From Acidimicrobiales bacterium (GTDB taxonomy: Bacteria; Actinomycetota; Acidimicrobiia; Acidimicrobiales; Acidimicrobilacustridaceae): DNA of 64,000 nt. The notes below the pieces were generated by a model. It searched no databases and was not told the origin of the DNA. It was given only the letters and a program-made list of their open reading frames with translations. The stretch covers positions 1 through 64,000 of the forward strand of contig JALOLF010000006.1 in assembly GCA_025456085.1 (NCBI GenBank), read 5' to 3'. Numbering within the stretch: position 1 is the first letter of the stretch; each line of letters opens with the position of its first letter. Shown here in pieces: positions 34,491 to 42,030 of the stretch. The position numbers were made by a program, and so were the translations under genes.

Positions 34491-35918
34491 CTAGTAGGAG
34501 CCGGCGATCTCGAGGCGGTACGTGTCGGCGGTGCGCGCCTCGCCCGCCCAGCTCACCCGGAGCTGCAGCTCGGTGCTGTCGTCGCCGAGGCATTCCGGCT
34601 CCGTCAGCGACACGGTCGACCCGACGCCGTCCGTGCTGGTCGTGGAGGCCAGGATGGCGCCGCCCTCGAGCACGTCGAGGCGCATGGACGCCCCGGCCGG
34701 CGCGGTGAGCCGGATCGTCACGGTGCCGTCGCAGCTGAAGTGGAAGTCGTCCTCCACCGCGAGGGGATAGCGGTCGATGTCGTCGAGCGGCACCAGGTTG
34801 GCCTCGAGGGTGTCGTCCGGCAACGAGCCGTCGAGGTCGTCGGGCTCCGCCTCGCAGCCGTTGGTCCTGTCGCCGTCGTAGTCGGCGTGCTCGGCGGTGC
34901 AGTCGGTGCCATCGGTGAAAGGGGCGACGGGTTCGCCGCAGGCCTGGTAGGGCAGGGGGGTGCACGGCACCGTCGACGGTGCCGTCGTGTCCACGGGCTC
35001 CGCCGCGGCCCGGTCGCCGTCGGTCGTCGTGTCGTCGGGCCAGGTCGCCACCGCGGTCGCCGCGCCGGCCAGCACCACGACCGCCGCCGCGGCCACGGCG
35101 ATCGCGGGCCAGCGCCGCCGTGGCGGCGTGAGCAGCGCCGTGCCCGCCGGTCCGCCGACGAGCGCCGCCGCCGTGGGCCGTCGGTCCGGGTTGCGGGCCA
35201 ACATGGCGACGAGGAGGCGGTCGAGCGCCGGCGGCAGATCGGCCGGGAGCCGCACCGTCCGGCCCTGTGACGCCCGCAGGAGCAGGGCGCGCGGATCCCC
35301 CCGGCCCCACGGGCCGCTGCCCGTCAACGCGTACAGCAGCGTCGCTCCCAGCGCGAACACGTCACAGGCTGCGTCGGCCTGCTCACCCCGGGCCTGCTCC
35401 GGAGCCATGAACTCCGGGGTCCCCATGATCATGCCCGTGGCGGTGAGCCCCGGGGTGGTGTCGCGCAGGGTGGCGATGCCGAAGTCGGTGAGATACGGCC
35501 GACCGTCGGCGTCGAACAGGATGTTGGCCGGCTTGAGGTCCCGATGGACGATGCCCTGGCGGTGCGCGGCCGCCAGTCCCTCGAGCAGGGGTCCGGCGAT
35601 GGCCAGGACCTGCCCGGGGGTCAGCCGACCGTGCTCGCGCACCTGGTCGGCGAGGGTACCCCCCGACAGGTAGGGCATCACCAGCACGACCTCGTCGGCC
35701 TCGTCGACGAGGTCGAGCAGGGGCATCACGTTGGGGTGTCGCACCCGCCCGAGCGCCTCGGCCTCCCGTCGCAGCCGCAGGCGGGCGCGGGCCATGTCGT
35801 GGACGCTGCCGTGCAGCTCCACGCGCTTGACGGCGACGACGCGTCCGGCGTCGTCGACGGCGAGGTCCACGACGCCCATGCCGCCGCGCCCCAGTCGATG
35901 CTGCAGGAGGTACGTCAC
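34491..35918 (-). CDS. PknB-type serine/threonine protein kinase with extracellular domain
   Basis: 475 residues. The kinase domain (~5-255) has GRGGMGVV, Lys31 in VAVKRVEL, IVHRDLKPANIL (Asp127), DFG (145-147) and MGTPEFMAPEQ. A transmembrane helix lies at ~268-290 (PAIAVAAAAVVVLAGAATAVATW). The extracytoplasmic part starts with a short Cys-containing, Asp-rich segment (DYDGDRTNGCEAEPDDLDG), then a beta domain of ~110 residues resembling pre-peptidase C-terminal domains (FHFSCDGTVTIRLTAP, LDVLEGG). It is not the PASTA type. GTG at 35918 lies 9 nt after a TAGCCT box. Confidence 0.9.
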   Translation of the reverse strand: MTYLLQHRLGRGGMGVVDLAVDDAGRVVAVKRVELHGSVHDMARARLRLRREAEALGRVRHPNVMPLLDLVDEADEVVLVMPYLSGGTLADQVREHGRLTPGQVLAIAGPLLEGLAAAHRQGIVHRDLKPANILFDADGRPYLTDFGIATLRDTTPGLTATGMIMGTPEFMAPEQARGEQADAACDVFALGATLLYALTGSGPWGRGDPRALLLRASQGRTVRLPADLPPALDRLLVAMLARNPDRRPTAAALVGGPAGTALLTPPRRRWPAIAVAAAAVVVLAGAATAVATWPDDTTTDGDRAAAEPVDTTAPSTVPCTPLPYQACGEPVAPFTDGTDCTAEHADYDGDRTNGCEAEPDDLDGSLPDDTLEANLVPLDDIDRYPLAVEDDFHFSCDGTVTIRLTAPAGASMRLDVLEGGAILASTTSTDGVGSTVSLTEPECLGDDSTELQLRVSWAGEARTADTYRLEIAGSY

Positions 35919-36231
35919 CGTGGACCGAGGCTACAAGGCGTCGGTGCCGCCTCGGCCGCGCCCCGGGTGCGACCGACACCGCCTGCGTCCGGCCGGCACG
36001 GCGTGCAGCCCGACCCGGGCTGTGCCACGCTCTTCTCCACGTAGAAACATTCTGTTCACGAACGCTCGCTAGGGTGGCACAGGAAATGAAGTGGTCAGCG
36101 ACCGGGCGCCTGTCAGGATGTGCGGGCAGCACCCGGTGACGGGGTTCACGGCCCCTTTCGGGAACAAACGGAATGCGCCGCCGCATCCAAACGGTTGGTA
36201 ACGCGAGTAGACCCTCCAAGGAGACGACGAC
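35919..36231. other. 313-bp intergenic region between kinase and 58-aa gene
   Basis: No convincing ORF. It holds the leftward TAGCCT box of the kinase gene, a locally AT-richer stretch around 36029-36062 with TAGGGT at 36070-36075, and the GGGAACA...TCCAA promoter candidate at 36160-36190. The remainder (35950-36028) is plain GC-rich sequence. Confidence 0.6.
36160..36190 (+). promoter_or_regulatory. Putative ECF-sigma promoter for the 58-aa gene
   Basis: GGGAACA (36160-36166), 19 nt, then TCCAA (36186-36190) within GCATCCAA. The same GCATCCAA follows a GGGAACA element in front of the GrpE-like gene at 56512; here the spacer is one base longer. The predicted transcription start would be about 36 nt upstream of the ATG, leaving room for the AAGGAGA site. 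Confidence 0.45.
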
Positions 36232-36408
36232 ATGACGACCCAGACCCGGGATCGGGACGAGATGATCGCCGAGATCCTCCAGTTGATCGACCGGGGCCTC
36301 GGTGAGATGACCCATCGGGAGCTCGTGTCGACCGACGAGGTCGCCGACCTCCTCCTCGACGTGCGCTCGCTCCTGCTCGGCGACCCTTCGGCCGTCTCCG
36401 AGAACTGA
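36232..36408 (+). CDS. 58-residue acidic helical protein
   Basis: 58 residues, too short for usual ORF cut-offs. ATG at 36232 has CAAGGAGACGACGAC upstream, a near-perfect ribosome-binding site. The protein is all-helical and acidic (RDEMIAEILQLIDRGLGEMTHRELVSTDEVADLLLDVRSLLLG) and ends SEN; no Cys or membrane segment. The family is not recognised. A stable hairpin follows 31 bp after the stop, so it forms its own transcription unit. The ECF-type element upstream suggests co-regulation with the 55.7-64 kb locus. Confidence 0.75.
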   Translation: MTTQTRDRDEMIAEILQLIDRGLGEMTHRELVSTDEVADLLLDVRSLLLGDPSAVSEN

Positions 36409-36439
36409 CCACGACCGCCGACCCACGTTCCAGACCGAC

Positions 36440-36466
36440 CGGAGCCCCGCCACGAGCGGGGCTCCG
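36440..36466 (+). terminator. Terminator hairpin after the 58-aa gene
   Basis: 11-bp perfect stem CGGAGCCCCGC / GCGGGGCTCCG with a 5-nt CACGA loop, 31 bp downstream of the stop. It would also serve the convergent WS/DGAT gene only if read through (that gene ends at 36521). Confidence 0.75.
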
Positions 36467-36520
36467 TCGTATCCGCCGTGCGGCGCCGGCCGTCAGCGGA
36501 GCGCCGCCCCCGGTCGGCCG

Positions 36521-37978
36521 TCAGGTGGAGGTCCCGGCGACCGCCAACTCGGCGAAGGCCCGGGCCAGCGCCTCCCGCAGCAGCTCGGGTTCGGTCACGG
36601 CGCCGGTGTCGATGTTGAGCCCCATGTCGAGGCGACCCCGGTACGACATGAGCGTGAGGTTGAACGCCGTGCCGGCCAGCGGGCCGATCGGGTAGGTCGC
36701 CACGATCGAGGCGCCGGCGATGAACAGCTCGAAGGGCGCGGCGCGCACGTTCGACGTGGCGAAGTCGACCCCTGCGACCTGCTGACGTGCGAAGCGCACC
36801 AGCACCGCCGTCGGCAGGAGGTTGGCGAGACCGGCCACCGATCCGAGGATGCCCACCACCTGGCTGCGCCTGGCGTCGGTGAGCAGGCGGTGCGTGGCCC
36901 GGAAGCGTTCGATCGGGTCCTCGATCCCGGTCGGCACGGTCACCCGGGTCGGTACGAAGGAGTTGCCGGCGGCGGAGCGGTCGGCCCGGGTGCTCACGGG
37001 CATGGCCATGCGCAGCGTCGCCACGGGTGCGCCCATCATCCGGTGGTAGTCGCCCGCCGCCCCCGCGGTCGCCGTGACGAACAGGTCGTTGAGGCTGCCA
37101 CCGAGGCGCTTCGCGGCCGCGTAGGCCTGGTCGAAGTCCACCTCGAGCACCTCGAGGCGCCGCTGCAGGGAACGCTCACGCCACAGGGGCGACGCGCCGT
37201 GGGTGGAGGGGGTGAGCTGGCGGATCGTGCCGAGGGCCGTGCCGGTGACGTCACCGGGTACGTGGACGAGTCGGCCGGGGTGACGGGCCAGGCTGCCGGC
37301 TTCGCCCAGGGAGCGCTGGGTCAGGTCCACCGTGCGGCGTACGGCATGGCCCGCGGTCTGGGACGCCGTGCCCCACAGGCTGTCCCCCGGCGGTTCGCTG
37401 GCGACGATGGTGACCGGCTCCACGTCGGGCGCGTCGCGGGACACGTCGATGAACTGCTCCGACATGCGCACCCCGCCCACCCCGTCGGTGATGGTGTGGT
37501 GCATCTTCTGGATCAGCGCCGCGCGACCGTCGGGCAGGCCCTCGACGACGGTGTGCTCCCACAGCGGTCGGGTCCGGTCGAAGGGGTCGGCCACGATCCG
37601 GCTGGCGAGGTCGTACAGGTCGCGCTCGCTGCTGCCGGCCGGCAGGGCCACGTGGCGCAGGTGGTAGTCGATGTCGAACTCCGGGTCGTCGAGCCACTCC
37701 GGCGGGGCGAGGCGCCCGAAGCCGTGGGACACCTTCTGGTGCAGACGAGGGATGCGCGAGACCATCCGCAGGAGGCGGTTGCGCAGCCGTGCCAGGTCGG
37801 GCACCCGGTCGAGGACGGTGACGCTGCCGAAGGTGGAGGACAGGAAGGGGTCCTTCTCGATCGTCCACATGAGTGCCTCGAGGTCGCTCATGCGTCTCGA
37901 GCTGCGCACCTCACGTTCCCGGCGTGGCGTCCCGTCGGCGCGAAGACCTGTCGCCGGCTCCGTCGTGGGCTCCGTCAT
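36521..37978 (-). CDS. WS/DGAT-family O-acyltransferase
   Basis: 485 residues. It transfers acyl groups from acyl-CoA to diacylglycerol or fatty alcohols (triacylglycerol/wax ester storage). The catalytic HHTITDG is at 160-166, with the upstream PLWEHTVVEGLPDGRAALIQKMHH context. The C-terminal domain has FATSNVRAAPFELFIAGASIVATYPIGPLAGTAFNLTLMSYRGRLDMGLNIDTGAV, typical of the family. ATG at 37978 is preferred to GTG at 37984 because a TAGCCT box ends 6 nt before the ATG and directly abuts the GTG. Confidence 0.93.
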   Translation of the reverse strand: MTEPTTEPATGLRADGTPRREREVRSSRRMSDLEALMWTIEKDPFLSSTFGSVTVLDRVPDLARLRNRLLRMVSRIPRLHQKVSHGFGRLAPPEWLDDPEFDIDYHLRHVALPAGSSERDLYDLASRIVADPFDRTRPLWEHTVVEGLPDGRAALIQKMHHTITDGVGGVRMSEQFIDVSRDAPDVEPVTIVASEPPGDSLWGTASQTAGHAVRRTVDLTQRSLGEAGSLARHPGRLVHVPGDVTGTALGTIRQLTPSTHGASPLWRERSLQRRLEVLEVDFDQAYAAAKRLGGSLNDLFVTATAGAAGDYHRMMGAPVATLRMAMPVSTRADRSAAGNSFVPTRVTVPTGIEDPIERFRATHRLLTDARRSQVVGILGSVAGLANLLPTAVLVRFARQQVAGVDFATSNVRAAPFELFIAGASIVATYPIGPLAGTAFNLTLMSYRGRLDMGLNIDTGAVTEPELLREALARAFAELAVAGTST

Positions 37979-37984
37979 GGCCAC

Positions 37985-37990
37985 AGGCTA
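37985..37990 (-). promoter_or_regulatory. -10 box TAGCCT for WS/DGAT
   Basis: TAGCCT (minus strand) ends 6 nt before the ATG at 37978. It rules against the GTG at 37984, which would start inside the melted promoter region. Confidence 0.55.
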
Positions 37991-38003
37991 GGACGTGGCG
38001 GAC

Positions 38004-38639
38004 TCAGTGGGGGATGGACGTGTGCTTGAACTCGTTGAGGGACGGCCAGCCGGCCGTCATGGCGACCAGGCGCTCGATGGTGGTACGCGACGCCGCGGGG
38101 TCGCCGGTGGCGCCGTGCATGAGCCGGACGAACACCGCGTCCTCGCCCACGAGGAACGTCGGCACCCCCCACACGTGGTGGTCGCTCGCCGCGGCCTCGT
38201 GCTCCTTGCGGATGGTGTCGAGGGGGCCGCCCTCGTCGATGGCCGCGAACACCGCGTCGGCGTCGATGCCGTGGTCGTCCAGCACGCCCCGCAGCAGGGA
38301 CGCGTCGCGCAGGTCCCGCCCCCGCTCGTGGCGCAGGGCGAACAGGTCGCGGTGCACGGCCGGGAACCGGGCCGGCTCCTGGTCGCGCACCGCCACGCCC
38401 ACCTGCAGGGCGAGCAGGCCCGAATCGCGCAGCGGGTCGTCCCACACGTCGGTCTCGCCGTCGGCCACGTGGGCCTGGCTCAGGGAGAAGGGCACGAAGC
38501 GCAGGTCCCAGTCCGGGTCGGTGTCGAGGGCCTCCACGAGCAGCGAGTGGACGTTGCGGGCGAAGGGGCAGCGGTAGTCCCAGGTGACGGCGAAGGAGAG
38601 GGGCACGCCAGCCCCAACCGCGGTGGGATCAGCGGGCAT
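38004..38639 (-). CDS. DsbA-family (FrnE/mycothiol-dependent type) thioredoxin-fold protein
   Basis: 211 residues. Thioredoxin fold with helical insertion: WDYRCPFARN gives a single active-site Cys (CPFA instead of CxxC), and VWGVPTFLVGEDAVF holds the cis-proline. Loss of the second Cys is usual for monothiol DsbA-like nitroreductase or isomerase relatives in actinobacteria that use mycothiol. There is no signal peptide, so it is cytosolic. The N-terminus overlaps the PAP2 gene end by 11 bp, implying cotranscription. Confidence 0.85.
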   Translation of the reverse strand: MPADPTAVGAGVPLSFAVTWDYRCPFARNVHSLLVEALDTDPDWDLRFVPFSLSQAHVADGETDVWDDPLRDSGLLALQVGVAVRDQEPARFPAVHRDLFALRHERGRDLRDASLLRGVLDDHGIDADAVFAAIDEGGPLDTIRKEHEAAASDHHVWGVPTFLVGEDAVFVRLMHGATGDPAASRTTIERLVAMTAGWPSLNEFKHTSIPH

Positions 38640-39258
38640 TCCCGCGGTGGCGCACGTAGCGGCGCAGGCCGCGCACGAACAGACCCAGACCGGTTCCCAG
38701 CACGACCCCGGCGGCGACGTCGCTGGGGTGGTGGATGCGGACGTAGGCGCGGCTGGTCGACACCGCCGCCGCGACCACGACGTAGAGCGGCCAGGCCGGG
38801 TCGTCCCGGCTCAACACGATCGTGGACATGAGCGCCGAGGAGGAGTGGCCGCTGGGGAAGCTGCTGGTGAGCGGGGTGCGGATCCGGTAGGGGCGCTCGA
38901 AGTCGGGGACCGGTCGCTCCCGGCCGAACAGGCGCTTGATCCCCTGGTTCACCACCAGGGACTCGACGGCCAGGGACCCGCTCAGCCACACGGCGTCCTC
39001 GAAGCGGCGCGGGTCGTACAGGGCGCGGCTCCAGGCGAGGAGGTGCCAGATGAGCCCGAAGTCACCGAGCTCGGTGGCGCCGTACAGCAACCGATCGGCC
39101 ACGGGGTTGCCGCGCAGCCGGTCGAGCGCCTCGTCCACCGCCGCGTCGAAGGGCGCCAGTCGTTCGTGGATCTGGTGGACGGGAGAGGTGTCCGGCTCGT
39201 CGAGCGCGACGAGACCCTCGCCGAGTGCGTCGGATCCGGACGGTGCAGCGGTGGTCAC
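38629..39258 (-). CDS. PAP2-superfamily membrane phosphatase
   Basis: 209 residues. The three acid-phosphatase motifs are intact: KRLFGRERP (KxxxxxxRP), PSGHSSS, and SRAYVRIHHPSDVAAG (SRxxxxxHxxxD). Several hydrophobic helices flank them. It likely dephosphorylates a lipid phosphate such as phosphatidate or polyprenyl diphosphate on the outer membrane face. It is upstream of and overlapping the DsbA-like gene. A TAGCAT box ends 6 nt before the GTG. Confidence 0.92.
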   Translation of the reverse strand: MTTAAPSGSDALGEGLVALDEPDTSPVHQIHERLAPFDAAVDEALDRLRGNPVADRLLYGATELGDFGLIWHLLAWSRALYDPRRFEDAVWLSGSLAVESLVVNQGIKRLFGRERPVPDFERPYRIRTPLTSSFPSGHSSSALMSTIVLSRDDPAWPLYVVVAAAVSTSRAYVRIHHPSDVAAGVVLGTGLGLFVRGLRRYVRHRGNAR

Positions 39259-39264
39259 GGCCGG

Positions 39265-39270
39265 ATGCTA
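39265..39270 (-). promoter_or_regulatory. -10 box TAGCAT for the PAP2 gene
   Basis: TAGCAT (minus strand) ends 6 nt before the GTG at 39258 and overlaps the stop codon of the upstream nuclease gene. Confidence 0.5.
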
Positions 39271-40110
39271 CGTGCTGGGCGGCCCACCGGCCGACCCGTC
39301 GGGCTCCGCCGGCGGACGGTGCGCGGCGCGGGCCGTCGACGGATCCCCGCCCCAGACCGGGCAGAAGACCCGGAACGCGCACCAGTCGCACAGCCGGGAC
39401 CGGCGCGGTCGGAAGTCCTCCTGCTCGCAGGCCCGCTCCACCGCCCGCCACACGGCGCCGACCTTGCGCAGCAGGGCGCGGGTGGACTGCTCGGTCGGCG
39501 TGGTCACCAGCGCCACCGGATCGCCGAGGTACAGCAGCTGCACCCGGGCCGGCCGTCGCCCGAAGACCCGCTCGCACAGCAGGGCGTAGAAGTGGACCCC
39601 GGTCATCCGCTCCTGCTCGTGGTCGACCCGGGGTGCGGCGCCGCTCTTGTAGTCGGTCACGACCAGCTCGCCCGCGTCGTCGAGCTCCAGCCGGTCGATG
39701 ACGCCCACGAGGCGGAGTCCGTCCACCTCGGTCTCGAGGCGCAGCTCCAGGCCGATGGGTCGCACCCGGGTCGGGTCCTCCAGCTCGAAGGAGCGCTGCA
39801 CGAGCACGTCTGCCTCGGCGAGCAGCTCCTGCTCGGCGGCGGCGTCGAGGCCGAGACCGGCGAGGTCGGGCTCGTCGCGCAGCGCCGTGGACGCGTCGGC
39901 GAGGCAGCGTCGGGCGGCGTCGCGGGTGCGCTGCTCGGGGACCAGGCCGAACAGCCGCTCGAGCGCGGCGTGCACGAGGGTGCCCCGGGTGGCGGGCAGC
40001 GACGGGGGTTCGGGCAGACGGTCGATGGCCGAGAACCGGAACGCCAGCGCGCAGTCGGTGAAGGTGGTGACCTTCGACGGGGACAGGGCGTGGGGCAGGG
40101 GGAGCGCCAC
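39268..40110 (-). CDS. RecB/Cas4-like PD-(D/E)XK nuclease with probable Fe-S cluster
   Basis: 280 residues. The nuclease motifs are LSPSKVTTFTDCALAFRF, TRGTLVHAALERLF, GVIDRLELDDAGELVVTDYKSG (Asp and D-Y-K-S catalytic strand) and VHFYALLCERV (QxxxY-like helix). The first Cys (TDCAL) and three Cys near the end (RLCDWCAFRVFCPVW) are the AddB/Cas4-type 4Fe-4S staple. There is no helicase or cas gene nearby; it resembles stand-alone actinobacterial RecB-like exonucleases. It is followed closely by PAP2 and lies 4 bp after the hydrolase gene. Confidence 0.9.
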   Translation of the reverse strand: MALPLPHALSPSKVTTFTDCALAFRFSAIDRLPEPPSLPATRGTLVHAALERLFGLVPEQRTRDAARRCLADASTALRDEPDLAGLGLDAAAEQELLAEADVLVQRSFELEDPTRVRPIGLELRLETEVDGLRLVGVIDRLELDDAGELVVTDYKSGAAPRVDHEQERMTGVHFYALLCERVFGRRPARVQLLYLGDPVALVTTPTEQSTRALLRKVGAVWRAVERACEQEDFRPRRSRLCDWCAFRVFCPVWGGDPSTARAAHRPPAEPDGSAGGPPST

Positions 40111-40114
40111 GGCC

Positions 40115-41050
40115 TCAGCCGGCCCCGGGGTCCGCGCTGGGAGTCGCCGCGCCGAACGCCTCTCGCACCGCGGCGGCCAACCGGGCCGGTGCCTCCAGCG
40201 GCCCGAAGTGGCCCAGGTCGGGGTACTCCACGAAGCGTCCCTGCGGCAACGCTTCGGCGATGCGCTCGGCCACCGCGGCCGGACCGAATCCCGACACGGC
40301 TCCCCGGGCCACGGTGGTGGGGCAGCGGACCTCGCCGAGGTGGGCGAAGCCGTCGTGGGTGACGCCCATGCGGTACACCTGTGCCTCCACCTCGGGACGG
40401 CACTTCAACGCCACGCCGTCGGCGGCGCGCACGAACCCGTGCTCGACGTAGGCCCGCAACACCGCCGGGTCCAGCACGTCGAAGGGTGGCTTCGACGCGA
40501 AGTGGTCGACGGCCTCCTCGACGGAGCCGAACACGTCGCGCCGCCGCAGCGCTCCCACCGCCAGGGGATGCTCCTCGGGGAGGTCGACGGGTCGCACCGT
40601 CGGGAACACGACGGGTTCGTACAGCCACAGCCCGGCGAAGGTGCCCGGTCGGCGTTGCTCGGCCAGCAGCAGCGCCGCCCCGCCCTTGGAGTGGCCGATC
40701 CCGACCGGTCGGTCCAGCCCGAGCGCGTCGACGACGGCCAGCACGTCGTCGGCGAACCCGTTCCAGGCCATGGTCAGGGGCTCGGGCGCGGTGCTGTCGC
40801 CGTGGCCGCGCAGATCCGGTGCCCAGCGTCGGAAGCCGGTCAGGCCCGCCGCGAGGGGCGACCACACCCAGCCGTGGAACCCGGTGGCGTGGCACAGCAG
40901 TGCCGGAGAGCCGTCGCCGCCGAGGTCGTGCACGGCCAGGACCACGCCGTCGGTCGAGGCCACGTGCCGGTCGGGGCGCGGGCCCGAGGGTGCAGCACCC
41001 GGCGCGCCGTCGTTCAGCACGCCTCCGAGGTCATCTGCTCCGGCGACCAC
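40115..41050 (-). CDS. Alpha/beta-fold hydrolase
   Basis: 311 residues. HATGFHGWVW oxyanion region, DLRGHGDS, nucleophile GHSKGGAALLLAE, and a C-terminal PDLGHFGPLE histidine. Substrate unknown. The assigned GTG at 41050 overlaps the upstream gene by 37 bp; an in-frame GTG at 41020 would reduce the overlap to 7 bp and is a fair alternative. The first ~30 residues are not conserved-looking. Confidence 0.85.
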   Translation of the reverse strand: MVAGADDLGGVLNDGAPGAAPSGPRPDRHVASTDGVVLAVHDLGGDGSPALLCHATGFHGWVWSPLAAGLTGFRRWAPDLRGHGDSTAPEPLTMAWNGFADDVLAVVDALGLDRPVGIGHSKGGAALLLAEQRRPGTFAGLWLYEPVVFPTVRPVDLPEEHPLAVGALRRRDVFGSVEEAVDHFASKPPFDVLDPAVLRAYVEHGFVRAADGVALKCRPEVEAQVYRMGVTHDGFAHLGEVRCPTTVARGAVSGFGPAAVAERIAEALPQGRFVEYPDLGHFGPLEAPARLAAAVREAFGAATPSADPGAG

Positions 41051-41493
41051 CGGCCCATCTTGTCATCGTGGTCGGTCACGGCCCGCCAGTCGTCCAACGA
41101 CCCGTCCACGACGAGTCGGGCCAGGACGTCGAGGGTGCTGTCGCTCACCACGGTCGGACCCTCGACCAGGATCCGGCGGAGCAGGTCGAGGGGCACCACC
41201 GTGGTCGGCGCCTCCGTGACGACCCAGACCGGCGACCACACGGGGGAGACCACGATCGGGCTCACGAAGGGTACGAGGGGTAGGTGCTCGGCCAGCACCG
41301 CACGGATGCGGGAGGCGAGGGCGAGCAGTCGGTCGGCCTTGTGGCCCTCGGTGTCCTGCTCGTCGGCGACGAGGAACGCGCCGTTCGGGCCGGCCACGAA
41401 GCGCAACGTCTGCCGCGCGGCCACGACGTGGGACTCGGGCAGGTCGCGCAGGACCTCGTCGACGTCGGCCGGAGGCGACCGGAACGCGATCAC
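41014..41493 (-). CDS. Hypothetical protein (159 aa)
   Basis: 159 residues, family not recognised. Begins VIAFRSPPADVDEVLRDLPESHVVAARQTLRFVAGPNGAFLVADEQDTEGHKADRL-like sequence, then VVSPVWSPVWVVTEAPTTVVPLDLLRRILVEG and SLDDWRAVTDHDDKMGRWSPEQMTSEAC. It is soluble with mixed alpha/beta character. GTG at 41493 was chosen as the start of the compact sequence; no Shine-Dalgarno site is obvious. It is divergent from the SnoaL-like gene at 41599. Confidence 0.6.
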   Translation of the reverse strand: MIAFRSPPADVDEVLRDLPESHVVAARQTLRFVAGPNGAFLVADEQDTEGHKADRLLALASRIRAVLAEHLPLVPFVSPIVVSPVWSPVWVVTEAPTTVVPLDLLRRILVEGPTVVSDSTLDVLARLVVDGSLDDWRAVTDHDDKMGRWSPEQMTSEAC

Positions 41494-41584
41494 GGTGGAT
41501 CCATCGACACGTGGAGCATGGGTCTTTAGGCCCAGGCGTAGTCCGTTCGGCCCAGAGGGTGCCGATAGGCTCCCCGGGCGAGGC

Positions 41585-41593
41585 GGGAGGAGG
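41585..41593 (+). promoter_or_regulatory. Strong ribosome-binding site GGGAGGAGG
   Basis: Nine-base purine run complementary to the 16S 3' end, 5 nt before an ATC codon and with no ATG, GTG or TTG at a suitable in-frame position. A TAGGCT box at 41566-41571 lies upstream. Confidence 0.55.
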
Positions 41594-41598
41594 TCGTC

Positions 41599-41991
41599 AT
41601 CGACATCGACGACGTACGTGCGGACCAGGAGCAGCTGCTGCGGGCCAACCGGTCCTTCTACGAGGCCTTCGAGGCCCGGGACCTCGGGGCGATGAGCGAT
41701 CTGTGGGAGCACAGCGAACGGGTGAGCTGCACCCACCCCGGTTGGCCGCCGCTGCACGGGTGGTCCAAGGTCGTGTCGAGCTGGTTCAGCCTGTTCCAGG
41801 GTCCCCAGCAGCTGCAGTTCATCCTCACCGGCGAGCACGCCCACGTGGCCGGCGACGTGGGCTGGGTGAGCGTGGAGGAGAACATCCTCGACGTCGGCCA
41901 GAGCGGCACCGTGGCCGCGCTCAACCTCTTCGTGCGGGCGCCGGAGGGGTGGCGGCTGGTCGCCCATCACGGCTCGCCGGTGTCGGGCTGA
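41599..41991 (+). CDS. SnoaL-like (NTF2-fold) protein, apparent ATC start
   Basis: 130 residues. Typical SnoaL_3-like order: LLRANRSFYEAFEARDLGAMSDLWEHSERVSCTHPGWPPLHG, VVSSWFSLFQGPQQLQFILTGE, VAGDVGWVSVEENI, TVAALNLFVRAPEGWRLVAHHGSPV. The first helix is encoded upstream of the first in-frame ATG (41692), so the gene must start earlier. The only candidate well placed behind GGGAGGAGG is ATC at 41599 (or GTC at 41596). An annotator demanding ATG/GTG would cut the first helix. Confidence 0.7.
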   Translation: MDIDDVRADQEQLLRANRSFYEAFEARDLGAMSDLWEHSERVSCTHPGWPPLHGWSKVVSSWFSLFQGPQQLQFILTGEHAHVAGDVGWVSVEENILDVGQSGTVAALNLFVRAPEGWRLVAHHGSPVSG

Positions 41992-42018
41992 CCCGAGCCG
42001 GCGGCGCCGCCCGGCGCG

Positions 42019-42024
42019 TAGGGT
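42019..42024 (+). promoter_or_regulatory. -10 box TAGGGT for the AhpD-like gene
   Basis: TAGGGT ends 6 nt before ATG 42031 and abuts the competing GTG at 42025, favouring the ATG and a leaderless mRNA. Confidence 0.55.
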
Positions 42025-42030
42025 GTGGGC

